Shown here: piece by piece, positions 34,001-49,600 of the stretch
How positions within the stretch are numbered: the first letter of the stretch is position 1
Layout: every line of letters starts with the position of its first letter
Origin: Melampsora larici-populina 98AG31
Taxonomy: Eukaryota > Basidiomycota > Pucciniomycetes > Pucciniales > Melampsoraceae
Direction of reading: 5' to 3'
Assembly (NCBI RefSeq): GCF_000204055.1
Contig: NW_006768777.1
Coordinates: 1,127,105 to 1,191,104 of the forward strand
Length of the DNA stretch: 64,000 nucleotides
Notes under the pieces: model-generated
The model's database searches: none
What the model was told of the DNA's origin: nothing
Seen by the model: the letters and a program-made list of their open reading frames with translations, nothing else
Made by a program: the position numbers and the translations under genes

Positions 34001-37000
34001 TCGATACTGTCATGTCTCGAATCAAGGGCGTCCTGGAAGCCGATAAAGAAGCTAGAGCGAAAGCAAAAGCTCAGGCAGCAGCCACCCTTCCTGTTGTAGA
34101 ACCATCAACAACACGAGTCATGCAGAAATCAACTCCGACAGCTACTTCCGTGACCAGAACGGAAGTTAAGCCTAGTCTTGCGTCAAGGGCCGATACCTGT
34201 ACCAAGCCCTCGATTTCTAGTGCAACAGATATACCAAGTCCTGACGATTCTGGGTCTAATTCGCAGAGTGTTGATCGCCAACTTTCCAAGCCTCTCACAT
34301 CAGCATTCAAGCCATCTGTTACTAGCCTTCCATCTGCATCAGCTGTCATTAACAAATCTTCCGAGCCGACAGCGCAGAACCCGATCTCTACCCCATCGGT
34401 TCCTCATCTTCCATCAGCTCTCTCTAACCCCGCTGAGAAGAGATCCACGTCGATTCGCAAGGCTGCAAGGTTTGATTTGTCACCTCAAGAGCAGCATGTG
34501 CGCCCCGATTCAAGGCCAAATCATCTCAGTTCAGCTTCACTGGTTCGGCCTGTTCTAAAACGTCCGCCGACGTTTGTGGATCGAGATCCGACCCCCCACT
34601 GGGACGTCACAAAAGTAGAGCGAGCGATGTCGCCCGAACCCGCTTGGAAAGCATATACTGTAAAGTTAGCACGGCCTGTAAGGCAAAAACGAAAACAATC
34701 ACCACACCTATTGAAGGCTTTCTGGAATCCACTTACGCCTGCAAGAGTGAATATTCTCACTTGGGATCCTCCTTTGCCAAATATCTCTCCTCGAACCCTA
34801 TCAAGAGATGAATTGTTGTTTAGAAAGAAGTTTATTAGAGGTGTAGTCATGTCAAATGTAGTTTTGCCCAAATCATCAATTCAATCCCAAACTGATGTCG
34901 AACATGAACAACAACGTGAGGGTGGTCCTTTATTCATGCGAGGTCGAGGGCGGGCTTCAGGTACCCTACAACCTGTCCTGCGCGGCAGAGGCCGTGGTCG
35001 AGCTGATGTAACAATGTCGTGGCGAAGGCCAGTAGAAGAAAGTGCCCCTGTTGCAAAGCCGGAACCTGAAGTCAAAGCTGCAATGCCTCCTTCGCCAGCG
35101 ACGCCACCTCTTTCCCCGGCTGACAAGAGCCCCGAACCGGTTACCCCAACAATTGTCAGCTCAGCTCGGAAACAAAAATCAAAACTCCCAGAAGGCTCCA
35201 AAGTCGCATTCAATCGACCGTCTAATATCACAAGCTCTGCTGCCACCACAGCGTCTGGTATCTTCATGGTGAACAGTGAAATCATTGGGGAAGGTGCAGT
35301 ACAACCTTCAGGCTTGACTATGTCGGAACCAGAGCCCAAGCCATCAACTCCATGTAGCACACCTGACGACTCTGCTTCGATTCCATTGGTAAGCCGTTTG
35401 TCTTGAATGTGTTTATGTACCATAGCTCTAATATTGGGTTCTTTACAGACACCTCGTAATCGCTCGTCCCCACTCCCAGTCTCCCTTACGCCTCCTTCGT
35501 CGAATATGCATTCCATCACAGGGTCAAAGGGATCGCCGTCCCCTTGGACTAAATCCCCACTAGCCTTCTCAGTTTTGGATTCACATACCAAGAACGTATG
35601 GTCACAGCCTGATGGTCGTATTACTACGAAGACCCCTCCATCAGGTAAGATTGAAAATTCACTCGAAGGCATTCCGGATGACTTTGTGGCCGCATTACCT
35701 CGGACTTTGAACGATTTCAACGCTGAGGATGAGTCGGTACGAAGTAGCGTGAAAGATGAATCAACAACGTTTTGTACAAGTCCATATATCTCATCCCTAC
35801 CTCCAAAGAAGATCTCCTCGCCTACAGTAAGTGAGCGACCTACGACCCAACCCGGTTCCAATCATAATCTTCAGCTTCAGCCTAGTCCAAATGGTCTTGA
35901 CGATCGATCTACGTCTAGCGGACACGGACAGCCTTCATACATCAATCAGACTAATGGATGTAATCTGAACAGTCAGAACAATTCCCAGAGTTCTGTGATG
36001 CAAGGTTACCCGGGAAGTTTTCCTTCACCGTCAACTTTCCAGGTGCCACCAGGCTATCAACTTGTTCCGATTGGAACAGTCCCTAATCTTCCAGCGAGTC
36101 CGTATTCTGGTATATCAACTATATACCCAGGTCAAGCCCCCGGACCATGGTCTCCATCCTTGAGCGCTCAACAACCTGGTGCCTATGGGCGATCACCTCA
36201 ACCTTATCCTCTTAACACTACTAATTATCCATCATCGATTCATCCGACTGGGTTCAACGGTGCAGCACATAATGGACTCTCAGATAATTCTCATCAGTCA
36301 TCGAACAATCAGGGGTTCAATAAAACTCCTGGTCCAATCGCACCACGTGGAACAGGACCAGGTGGCCGAAACTCAAACCCAGGGATGCAAAGTCCACACC
36401 TTGGTAGACTACCAGTTGAAAACAATCATAGTTTCATACCCACTGTAGGTCGAAATGGACCTAACCATGTAGGAGGCAGTAAAGCACCACAAACAACAGG
36501 TATGACAGGTTATCCACAACCTATGAACAACTTACATGATAACAATGTAGGGTATGGGGGTGGGCCTACTACTAGTAATAATGGGTTTAATGGATTTCAT
36601 CTACCGAACCCACATGGATCATCTTCTATGGTTGGTGGAACTGGTGGATTCCATCATGGTTTATCACCTCAGTCCGGGTTCTCTTCTTCACCACATACTT
36701 CTGTTGGTTTTACTGGATCTTCTAGTCATCTTGTGAATGGTAATACAAATCAACATCAATATCTACCTCCTCCTCCTCCACATCCACAAGGATTTGATCA
36801 TCAATCTATGCAGTATCCGGTTGTTGGACCTCCTCAATCACATGTAAGTGAATCTGTTTTTTCAAGTGGTTCGATACCCCCAAAGACTCATGAGATATTC
36901 AATTCTGATTGGTTGAATCTTTAGGGTAATAATGGAAATGGGATCTTTAATCCAGGATCGATTGGAGGACCAGTGATTCGAAACAATACACCGGTGATCG

Positions 37001-37161
37001 GTTCATCTTCGATGATCGGACATCATAATCCTTCAATGATGTATTCGAATCCAAGTAATTATCAAACTAATCAAAGTACTACAACAACAGCTTTACCACC
37101 TACATCAGTCACACAAGTCACCTCAACTGGATCACATTCTAGAAGATCTATGGCTCATTGA
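31007..37161 (+). CDS. 1,895-aa disordered Ser/Pro-rich protein with short conserved blocks
   Basis: Six exons: 31007-31382, 31484-31924, 32042-32205, 32314-35388, 35449-36843 and 36925-37161. Most of it is low-complexity Ser/Pro/Thr. Blocks that look constrained are SLSVNKKFLSTT and GPRLLTGKI near the start; the run TLDGFRGTHLDPNASHWDE, MEDEDDMFGEVVEFGDGTQY across the exon 3/4 join; EDRFTEDYDRS; a Lys/Arg/Glu/Ala-rich helix near 33000-33120; LLKAFWNPLTPARVN; an RG-rich patch (MRGRGRASG, LRGRGRGRADV); and a Trp motif (FSVLDSHTKNVWSQP). The last 300 residues are Asn/Gly/His/Gln-rich. The N-terminal order recalls BAT2/PRRC2-type proteins, but that is a weak resemblance. Likely a cytoplasmic or nuclear RNA-associated scaffold (inference). 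Confidence 0.75.
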
Positions 37162-38300
37162 ATCAAAAGAAAGAAAAATATTCAAATCAATGAAAAGAGA
37201 GAAAATTGAAAATTGAATCGTTTTGGGATTCAGGATATCATCATCAAAGAAACTTCAAATCGAACTTGAAACTTTAAGATGATTAAAGAGATTGAAAGTT
37301 TTGAAAGTTTTTAAAAATGTGAAAGTGTAAAAGACAAGAAAAAGGAAAAGGAAAGAGATTCAACCTTTTTTTTTTTCTTTTCTTCTTCTTCTTCTCATAT
37401 TTTCTGTATTGACATTTTTTTTATATAATCTTTTTTGGTTTCTTTTTCCATTTTTCTTTTTCATCTTTTTCATCTTTTTGTTTTTTTGTTTTTTATTTTT
37501 ATTTTTCTTTGTGTTTTTTAAGATTGTTTTTTTTTTCTGGTTTGGTTTGGTTTAGTTCGGTTTAGTTTTTGAATAAAATTAAAAGTGTTTTTCTCATTTA
37601 TTTTAAGATTCTTTTTTTTGAGTGAGTGAGTGAGTGAGTGAGTGAGGTGAGTGAGATTAAATTAAGTATGAAGGTTCTTGAAAGATGAAGGGAAGAGATA
37701 AAGAGAGAGACAGAGAGACAGAGATAGAGAGATAGATTGACAGAAACACTAAAATTCATATTTGATCATGTCAAAGTGTGCGTGTTGATGTAAATAGGGT
37801 ACCAGGTTAGTGATCAAATTTGATATCGTCAAGTTTAATTTGGATTTTCTCATTTGTTCGTGGAGGGTTGACAAAAAAAGGTCTTTCCTTACACATCAAG
37901 CTGTACTTTGAGTTTATCAGAAACAACTGTGGCTCAGGTTGCTTTCATTCAAAATCGTGCGTGTAAGGCACATTGGATGTTTGCTCAAGCATCATAAGAC
38001 TTCAAGACATCATTTCAGACTGGTACATTGTCATACAGGAGTGAGCCAGTAAATAGACACAGTTTATGGCACATGCAAAGTCTTCACAAATTTTTGTCAG
38101 CATGTGCTCGCTGTTACTTGTAATGATATCATATGAAGGTTCATGTTCTTTTGATACAAATGTGAGATTGCCTGACAATCAAAATTCATCCAGAACCTCA
38201 ATCAGATTCGACGTAGGTACGCGCAGCCGAGCTTTGATGCCGGTCGTAATTAGGGTCATATATGTGTTTAGCCTTTTCTCAGAATTTCACATCTCTGCGT
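37162..38300. other. 3' flank with low-complexity T-rich and GAGT repeat tracts
   Basis: 37365-37560 is strongly T-rich, followed by a (GAGT)n microsatellite at about 37618-37655 and a GAGA/GACAGA tract to 37740. This lies between convergent genes: the 1,895-aa protein gene (plus) and P5C dehydrogenase (minus). No gene seen. Confidence 0.6.
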
Positions 38301-40719
<2,419 letters not shown>

Positions 40720-41655
40720 TTTATTGAAAGTCTAGGTCTTGAATCGATTGATGGGTCGTTTGGAAAATTGAAAATATTCAACCAAGTCTTTATACGTTCC
40801 GAGGTTGGTCAACAAACACAAAAAGCAAATCAAGAAGTCGCTGCTATATATATAAAACTTCATACCCGAAATCCGGGAAACAGCCGTCACCGCAGTCATA
40901 TACACCACCTCGCGCGTGGCTGAGAAATGCGAGCTATATAAACTTGTTGATGTTTCAAAATATGACTCTCGATTGTTTTCTACCATGAGACGCTTCTCGG
41001 TTGCCTCTTAGCCCTAGCTTTCCGCTTCATCATTATTCCAATGAGCTTCCCCCCATTCAGGGTTTGACACATGACGCGATCAACCTTTTTTCAAATCTTT
41101 CCCGGAGCATCACGATACCAAATTGGACTTGAACAACCCCCGGACCCCCACTGTAAAGTGGGGTTTCAGTCTCAAGGACGCTGTCCACTAGGATTGTACC
41201 ATATTGCACCATTCTCATCGAAGTTCTACAATGAGAACATATGTAGAAGAACTTACAAAATAGATCCAACATCAATGGGGAAAGGACACACCCCGAACTT
41301 CAAGCAACACTACACTTCCTGCTACAAGTCTCACCCTCAGCTGCCCCTAAATCATCAACTTAACATGCCTTCTGGCACATGAACCGCGGTAACTTCCTTA
41401 CCAGGCATGTCACACATCTTCATGAAGGCGCTTGACATCGCGGAGCATTCTCTGGTCCCGAGGATCGTAAACATTCAAGTTCTCTCCCTCCTCCTGGAAA
41501 GTTCTGAACTGAAGCTCACACTTGATCCTACAAGTAACTTTTGAAATTTTCACTTACTACTGCCACATCGAGATCCGTCTTGTACTTGCTGAAAGGGGCG
41601 CGATTCTTTGATCAATGGTAAAAAATTCTTTGACAGCGTACCTCAATGACCACCA
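40720..41655. other. promoter side of P5C dehydrogenase, otherwise empty
   Basis: Upstream of a leftward gene. No convincing coding frame and no recognised regulatory motif. Confidence 0.4.
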
Positions 41656-42220
41656 CATAGAATGGGAAACATGATATTTGTTTATAGTCAGCAGTTTTTT
41701 CCTTGCCAAGCCATGGAACCTCTTGATCACTTAGAAATGTGCATAGTGCTGTTTCGAGAAGAAATGTCGTCCTCCTTGTTTTTTTTATTTATTCATTTTA
41801 AAGTTGCATTAGAAAATACCAATGTAGATTTTACATCAGAGCTGTAATCAACTTTTGCACGGGTGCAAAGATGGCCAAAGATCACAATCATTGCTTCCTT
41901 TGTATCCGCAATCAAACTTGACTAAGTCCCTCGTTAAGCTTGAGCCGCATAGAAAGGGAAACATGATGTTTGTTCATTCTTCCTTGCCAAGCCATGGAAC
42001 TTCTCTTAGAAATGTGCTGTTTCAAGAGAAAATGCCGTCCTCCTTGTTTTTTATTTTATTTATTTTAAAGATGCACTAAAAACTACCGATGTCAACTCTA
42101 TATAAGAGCTGTAATCAACTTTTTCAAGGGTGCAAAGATTGTAAAAGATCACAATTGTTGCTTCCTTTGTATCCGCAATTGAACTTAACTAAGTCCTTTC
42201 TTAAGCTCGAGCTGCTCAAA
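41656..42220. repeat. 292-bp tandem duplication
   Basis: Two copies offset by 292 bp: GGGAAACATGAT occurs at 41664 and 41956, followed in both by CCTTGCCAAGCCATGGAAC, GTCCTCCTTGTTTTTT, GAGCTGTAATCAACTTTT and CTTCCTTTGTATCCGCAAT. The 3' part of each copy is also the outer part of the left arm of the adjoining foldback element. Confidence 0.75.
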
Positions 42221-42747
42221 CGAGGGACTTGGACAATATCTTTTTTTTGGCGTGAGATTGGCTGGGGCTTTTTGCCAAAACATGGTCTCCTTATAAAACA
42301 TTTTTTTATAATTTCAACATGTCTCCGTCCCCATAATAAACACCATGCACCTGTATCTCCTCTTCAAACTCCCCCGTCACAATCCTGATACCTTTTTTTG
42401 ATCTGGAGATGAGTTGAAAGTTGTTGTTGTGGACTGTAAACCAAAATGAAACTCCAGGCACGGACCGATCAAAATTACTGTGAATCTTGACTTTGACCCT
42501 CAATGATTTCCTGGGAAGCACACAATACATCTCAAAGCTGGGAGTTTGAGGCTGTACAGACAATTTATGTGCATGTTTTTTATTATGAGAAAGGAGCAAT
42601 GTTGAAATCTTAAAAAAGGTTTCATAAGGAGACCAGTATTGGGCAAAAAGCCCCGGCCAATCTCACATCAAAAAAACAAGATAGTGTTTAAGTCCCTTGT
42701 TTGAGTGGCTTGAGCTTACCAAGGGACTTGGTTAAGTTTGATCCGCA
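42172..42747. mobile_element. foldback element, 149-bp arms around a 278-bp loop
   Basis: The left arm 42172-42320 and right arm 42599-42747 are inverted copies with scattered differences. Shared parts include the GGGGCTTTTTGCC...TGGTCTCCTTAT block, GAGATTGGC(T/C)GGGGC, and the outer TCCGCAAT/GATCCGC segment. The loop (42321-42598) is open on the minus strand and reads partly protein-like (KSLRVKVKIHSNFD, VSFWFTVHNNNFQL, GIRIVTGEFEEEIQVHG), possibly captured sequence. No transposase. Confidence 0.65.
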
Positions 42748-45591
42748 ATACGCAACCTTTGGTGCTTTGTCAAGGCTTAACATCAAGGTACAATCTTACA
42801 AAACGTTTAGAGCATCTGCAATGGTCCCCCAATTGTGCAAGCCCTGAAACAGACCCCCAATCATGATTTTTGGAGGTAGGGGGTCAAAAAAACACAAGTG
42901 CACAGTGGTGAACCTAAAGTGGTAGACACTTCTCCACACATATCCACAAAGATGATGTTTTGAATTGAAATGAGGGAGGTGACATCTAATATGCTGACAA
43001 GATAGGTGTTGAGTTATTCTCCACATATATGACACTTTTCATGGACAAGGGTTGTTGGAACATGGTATATAATGGTGTTGTGTGAACATGATCAGTCTCT
43101 GCAAGAATTAACTTATTCCAGCCCTCTCTGTGTGTCCCTTTGAAAACTACATTTGACCTCAAAACTGTGGAATGCAGTTCAACTTCCAGGCACAAGTTTC
43201 AAATTGCGCCAAGGCAGTGCTTGTATGTGAAGAAAGTTATCTGTGACTGTTGTGAAACATGGTTGAAGGTGTGGAGATATATGGTGCTATGCTATGGATA
43301 ACAGAGGGCCACAGCTATTTTGGAATATAGGCAACACCAAGCTTATATTTGTCTGATGGGTATAAAAGCCAAACAATTTACATGTAATTCCCTCCTCATC
43401 CATCCATATGTTGGATTCTTCCTGCACCTTGAAAATCAGTGGTATGCCAGTATTCTTATTACTGCAGTATCCAAAATAACCTCAATTAATGATTACTATA
43501 TCTCTTTTATCTTATTAGTCTGATAGATTCATTTAGACAAGGTTGCTCTTTGGTCATAGACAACCCAAATAGCTAAGACACACACAGTTTCTTTGTTGCA
43601 TGTGACTTGCCCTTGAGCACTTCTATGGCTCCTTGGGAATCTTCCTCCACATTTGTATATCTTGACTAACTTGAATGTAAAATTCAGGTCAAATACAATG
43701 AATACTGTCTTCCTCATTGCAAGAATTGTGCTTATCTGCACCCCCTCAGCAATTGTTCAACCTGTACCTATCCAAACTTGTGGTGGATATGAGTTGATCA
43801 AACCTTTGATCAAAGGATCAGAAAAACAAGTGATTGGGAATGGAGACAAGGGTTCCTCTTTTAGACAACATCGAGAACATGAGGGGGATGGATGTTGTAT
43901 ACATTGTGATGATGATCCCTGCCATGGGGGTTGTGGGGTGCCCTGTTGCACCATAGTATAAAAGAGGCCATCTAACTACAACTGGCTAACAAAAGATGCA
44001 TATCAGGAGGAGGAGGATATACTTGATGGAATGAGGTCAGTATGGCATTTTTGGGTGATCCCTGAATACCTTGATTGATATGCCTCACTCAATTGTACTA
44101 ATGAGATTTGGAGATAAAATGTTGGCATACTTTGCATCCCTTTTGTTGCCTTTCTACAAGAAATTTCTCCCCAATCATTACATTCTCATCTGTACTGCTG
44201 TCATCAATCTGGTTGTTGCTGCATTATGTGTTCCCTTATCTGAGAGGTCCAAAGAGCTTTGGTTCATCATAATTCCACTTCACAGAAGCGCTCAGGTCTT
44301 TGGTGCAGAGATTATCTTCAAAATCTATGTTATCAGGACTTGCAATTATTCCCAAAACAAGGCCACATTGCAGACCTCTAAAGGATGAAGGCTACATGGA
44401 TTCTGATTAATCATCCAAGCAACATGCAAGGAGCAATATTGCTAGTGAAAATGCTAATGAACAATTGGTGGCTGTAAAAACCAATAATTTGCAGAGTTGA
44501 GGTATGAAAATTCTACAGGCAACACCAACTGGACAAATGCAGGCTGGTGTAGCAAGCTGGTCACCACAACCATCCACCCCATAGTATCTCTGAGCTCAAT
44601 CACAATCTCCTTGAGGGCTTTCAAGTTCTCCGATAACGTAATCCAGCCCGCGTCAAAGATGTACTGAGAGAACAAGGTGAAGCAATCTATCCATTGCTTG
44701 CATTGCATGTTAAGCTCCTCCGTACATCCGTAGGTTTGAGCCTCCTTTGGTTAGCTTCAACTCCAAAGGTGGCTCTGTACCTTCTCTTGCTTGTTGGTTG
44801 TGAATCAGACATAGCTTATCAAACACGGGAAGTGGGACATATGCTTTAAAGCTTTGTTGGTAGTGTGCTAGAACTGGACTGAGAGATGGTAATGATTTTG
44901 CTAATTGTCTGGATTTTTCCTGCAACATCACTCTTCCATTCTCAATCATTTCCATTTTTGCCAACACCATCTTTGCCAGACTCAAGCATGGCTTTTGCCC
45001 TTGAGGCCTTGTCAAGACACCTCATGTACACTAAAAGTTTGGACCAGCCCCAAAGAAAATGTACTGTGTATTGTCCAAGCAGCTCTGTTATTTGGCTTTG
45101 GATGCAACTCAGATGCATTCCATGTATCTGGAGTAACCTCACTACCAAGTCCAAGTCACACCACACCACAAAGACACTTCTACAAGTGCCCTCATATTTC
45201 ATCTGGAGCATCATAATGCACCTCAACATCCATTTCAATGCTCACATGTACAATTTTAACAAGGGTTCTTGCCTGATCATCATGTTGACAACCAGCACAA
45301 GTAATAGCTACTACACAAAACTTACAAGCACCAGCTCACAATTCCCCCAAGACAAACTTCACAATGACTACATATCAACCCTCATAACCCCATACCTACA
45401 ACAATCCTAACCTTATACTACATATTCCAATTACGTAACCACCCCCTTACCTGACCTTGTTGTTACTACATAGCCCATGAACACAGCAAAACAGAAGAAT
45501 CAATTTGCTACCACCCCTTTCATCATCTATACTCCCTATGTGAACACCACTCACTCCGCACAGCCTCAGAAAAAAGTTTTCACAAAAAATC
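42748..45591. other. repeat-rich intergenic region, no secure gene
   Basis: An AGAGCATC(T/G)-type terminus occurs at 42811. Frames near 44071-44388 (plus) and 44454-45238 (minus, two overlapping frames with stretches such as LPSLSPVLAHYQQSFKAYVP) look partly protein-like but are broken by stops. They are probably decayed transposon genes of unknown family. Confidence 0.35.
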
Positions 45592-47139
45592 ATGACTTGT
45601 TCTACTTGTACTTGCAAATGTGGCACCTCACCTGAGAATCCAAAATCTACCCATTGCACACGCAGCTCACGCCAAGTCACTGACACCTCAAATTGTTGCC
45701 AGCCTCAGAAGAAAGCCAGGGTTCAAACATCTTCTGATGACGAGTCATCACCTGGTGTTGCTGACAAATTTGACCAAATTGAACCAGGAGATGAAGACTG
45801 GGAGGATGAAGAGGACACCAAAGGTCCCCTTCCTGAAACATCCAACCAATCCACACTGCCCCAGAAAGCCATGTCCAGCCCACGCAGTCAACACCAAAAG
45901 AAACACAAAATAAACATCACACTCAAACATTATCAAGACAGTGATCTGGATGTCACTATAATTGACTCATACCTCCATGCCAGTGGCCATAAGAGGCAAA
46001 ACCAAATTCCACCAGATGTTCAAAAACAACTGAGGAACCTTCAGTTCATCTATCACTGTGCAAAGAAGCTTTTGGCTTTAGTTGGAAAATGTAGTGAACA
46101 GATGATTAAGGAGTTCCTGTCAGTTGAATGCTTACCCACCTCCACCACAACATACTTGATTCCCCACTGAATCCCTCTTCCCATCTACCTTTCCAGACAT
46201 GAATTGAGCATGCAAACCAAGTGTATGTTCTACCAGTGCTCCAAGTCAGTACATGTGTCACCACAACTCTCACTCAACATCAGCTTATGTATTCGAATGT
46301 GTCCCCACCTATCCAAAAGTGCCACCCAGGAATCAATCAACTGGTTTAAAAGAACAAAACAAAACTCTTGGCCAAAGATGGTCCTTGTATGACTTTGATG
46401 AGAAGGACATCTTCCATCATCAACTTTTCTTTCCCCTTGGATATGTGGCATGTGGGTGGGAATTGCCACAAGCTGAACCCCAATCAGAATCCCTCACCAC
46501 CCACAAAAATGAGACATATTTACCAATTTATAAACAAATGGGTGATACCAATTAGGTTGTAAGAGATCTGGGACAAGCTAAATTAGGCCCTCATCTACCC
46601 ACAGCTTGCCAAAACAAGGGAATCCAAGAGGTTGAACAGATGCATCATGAGGTATGACTACATTCCTTCTCATTCATATTTCAATCACTCCATACTTGAA
46701 ACTGGGTTGCAATATCCATCAGCTTAAGATCCTCAAGATCCGCTATGGTATTGATTACTCCCTGATGGCATCTTCCTGGTCACCCAACACCAAAAATCAA
46801 AACGCACAGTGGAGCACAAAAACCTCCTTGTGTGACGACTGGATAGTTGTGAGTCAGGGCACCTGGCACCTCCTTGAAAAATCTGTGTGGCAAGTCACCC
46901 AGTCCAACCCCAATGTTTGTCCAGAGAAAGCCAAGAAGGCACAGCCCAGCAATGAGATAAAAGGCAACCTCATTGCTGCATTGAATTCACAAGTTGGTAC
47001 ATTGATTTCATTTACCTCATTCACCGAGATAATCCCCAATGTGTACTTATATTCAACGCTCATCCTGGCACAGCACAATTTCTTCAAGAACCAATATCAC
47101 ACTTGGACTGTCACCCAAAGACCCCAAGTCACCACTTAG
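45592..47139 (+). pseudogene. decayed coding unit of an unrecognised, probably dispersed family
   Basis: Successive open stretches on the plus strand seem to belong together. They are: a start (MTCSTCTCKCGTSPENPKST) with an acidic Ser-rich region and LKHYQDSDLDVTIIDSYLH, RNLQFIYHCAKKLLALVGK (to 46170); then KEQNKTLGQRWSLYDFDEKD with FFPLGYVACG (46330-46460); QLAKTRESKRLNRCIMR (about 46605); and YGIDYSLMASSWSP, WHLLEKSVWQVTQSNPNVC, ALNSQVGTLISFTSFTEIIP to 47139. Frames change and stops intervene, so it is likely dead. I recognise no catalytic domain. It sits among repeats, which fits a mobile or multicopy family. Confidence 0.35.
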
Positions 47140-47379
47140 CACTTCAGAAGCAGGAATTCAAAGGTGGAATCAGGCTTGCAGTTGAACAAACCACATAGAG
47201 CAATGAGTTCCTTTCTAGGATTGGGTTCCAACTTTCCTAAGATATTGTAGGGAGTTTCCACAGAATATACAGGGTGCTCTTCTGAAGGAATGTCTAAAAC
47301 TACCAGATCTATAGGTCCATTGGTCTTGTTGAGGTCATCCTGTGATTGAGGATCTGAGGTTAAATCCAGCAATGTGAGG

Positions 47380-47450
47380 CACAGCCAACATAGATGCCTC
47401 AGATTGGCAAATGCAAGGTATCATTGGATTGAAAACCTTGGACAGAATCT
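47380..47450. mobile_element. CACTA-like element, copy 2 (one end only)
   Basis: CACAGCCAACATAGATGCCT begins at 47380, directly after AGG, as in copy 1 at 1928. Similarity continues for about 60 bp (ATCATTGGA, ACAGA) and then fades. The second end was not found. Confidence 0.45.
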
Positions 47451-48846
47451 TTACCACTGTGTGCACTCAAGAAAGCGCAACAAAGAATGTGTCTACTGGA
47501 AAGAGCTGAAACCTATCAATGCCTCTGCCCAAAACGGGTTGAAACCTAGCACCACCACAAGCCCCATAATCCATTACATCATTATGTAGCGGGCAACAAA
47601 CCCAGCGGTCTTTTTGTATGTTGTACAGACCCTCCTTCAATCTCATTGTCTACTTCAGCAGTTTCTTTTGCCCACAGTGACAGGGTATAGTGAGCTATGC
47701 CTCCGCAAATGGGTTGCCTCTGCACATACATATTTGTTTGCTTCTCCACATTTGCAACCCGTTGGATTTATTATGGTCCTGTGTTTCAAAGTTATCTTGA
47801 CATGTGGAACTTCCCCAGGGTCTGGATCTGTTTTTGTTGCCAGACCAACCCCAGTCCAGGTAGATAATATCCCAGTACCTTTTGTATCTATCCTTGCAAA
47901 TCTCACAGTACCACAAATTCATATGACAGAACCTGTCAACTAGTGAATATTCACCAACTTCCAGTTTACATTGATTGCCTATGGAAAGAGTGAAGATTTG
48001 ATTTTTGAGGATATTTGCAACACTCCATGCCAACAGTGTACACCCACGTACAAGTGGTGCTGAATAAAGACAGATACATGCCACAGCGGTATGTAGGGTT
48101 GGATGGCGACTATTCTCAATTTTCAAATCCAGAGTAGCACTGATCATTACCACAACCATTTTGCATTTTCATTAAGATTCTCAGCTGTTAAGTTGTCCTC
48201 ATATATTGAGTCACTTATTACAATACACACTGTCTAATGACCAAATATCAAGGCCAGGATCATTCAATTGAGTTCAACCTTCTATTGGCATCCTAGAGGT
48301 TGGACCAGAGTGAGGGTGAGGATTCAAACAACCAAGGTTGGTGGAGACATCATGAGCTTTATATTGAGCCTCACTTTGATTGCAATGAGTTTGGGTGAAC
48401 TTCCTCATGATCATCCACTTCAATCACCATCGGCTGATGAAGATTGGCAATCATAAGTTATTGTGTCACTAGAATTAGATCATTGAAATAAAATCAAGCT
48501 TGAGTAGAATTTCTGACCCCCCATCACAATCAGTGAGATCACAAAAGCAACCACAATGAATGAGTTTTTCAAAATGTGAATGACTTGGTTCCAGATTTAT
48601 ATGACTCACATTTCTGAACTGTTTCATTACCAACTACCTAAAAACTCACAATCAGAGCAATTTTTAACCATTCAGTTATATATTTGAGCCATTAGTCAAA
48701 CACCACACATTGGGTATTTAATCAAGAAGATTAATTGTGACCAGATGAAGTCTTGTAAATTATGAATGGAAAAGTGACGGGATTGTGAATGAGCTTGGGA
48801 TATATGGAATGTGACTTTAAAATTGATGCTTTTCAACCACCATTCT
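47451..48846. other. repeat-rich region, no secure gene
   Basis: On the minus strand at 47660-48159 two overlapping frames contain protein-like stretches (NLWYCEICKDRYKRYWDI; NPTGCKCGEANKYVCAEATH) with several Cys residues. They are interrupted and I cannot assign them; a broken transposon gene is the likeliest explanation. Confidence 0.3.
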
Positions 48847-49425
48847 TACTTTGCTTGGGTATGCAAAGAAAAGGACAGCACTCTGTATTCATCAATCAGC
48901 TTTGATCAAATTAGAGAAACAATCCCATTGATGAGTAACAGAATATTATAATATAGATCACCTGTTGTGGAGTCTCACACTTCTCCCCAGCAAAAAGGTT
49001 CTAAATATTTGGTTGGCAATCAAGAAGAATCATATCAGGACGGGACATTCCAAGGAACCAAAATATGGAGATCAAAGGACTGATCTGAGATTTGAATGTA
49101 ACTCTGAGATTGATCACAATCATAAATCAATTTCTTACTTTGCTTGGGTATGCAAAGAAAAAGACAAGACTCTGAATTCAAAAATTAGCTTTGATTGGAT
49201 TAGAGGACCAATCCCATTGATGAGTAACAGGATATTATGATATATCACCTGTTGTGGAGTCTCACACTTCTCCCCAGCAAAAACGGTTCTCAATTGGCAA
49301 TCAAAAAGAATTATTTCAAGACTGAACATTCCAAGGAACCAAAATATGGACATCAAAGGACTGATTTGACCTTCAAATGCAACTCTGAGATTGATTACAA
49401 TCATAAATCATTTCTATCTCATACA
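48847..49425. repeat. 289-bp tandem duplication plus partial third copy
   Basis: TACTTTGCTTGGGTATGCAA occurs at 48847 and 49136. Both copies continue through CCCATTGATGAGTAACAG, CACTTCTCCCCAGCAAAA, CATTCCAAGGAACCAAAATA and the CAATCATAAATCA end. A shorter related block is at about 49535-49600 (GGATTGATTACAATCATAGA). Non-coding. Confidence 0.8.
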
Positions 49426-49600
49426 GTCTCAAGCCAAGCATGCATGCTAACTTCCATGTAGCATAATTGGTGCCCAAATAGAATTATTCAACAATACTTT
49501 TGATGGACAATTCTTTTGGCCATGCCAGCATATCTGAATGTAACTCTGGGATTGATTACAATCATAGATCATTTCTATGACATACAGTCTCAACCTATGT

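Noticed and set aside
34881..35861. 326-residue open frame on the minus strand
   Set aside because: It lies entirely antisense to exons of the 1,895-aa protein gene, whose splice structure and composition are better supported; the antisense product has no motif.
37618..37655. GAGT tandem tract as a CRISPR-like or telomeric array
   Set aside because: Simple microsatellite without spacers and not a telomere repeat.
44071..44388. 105-residue frame with hydrophobic stretch LLPFYKKFLPNHYILICTAV
   Set aside because: Looks like part of a membrane or transposon protein but no continuation or family could be found; left as unassigned.
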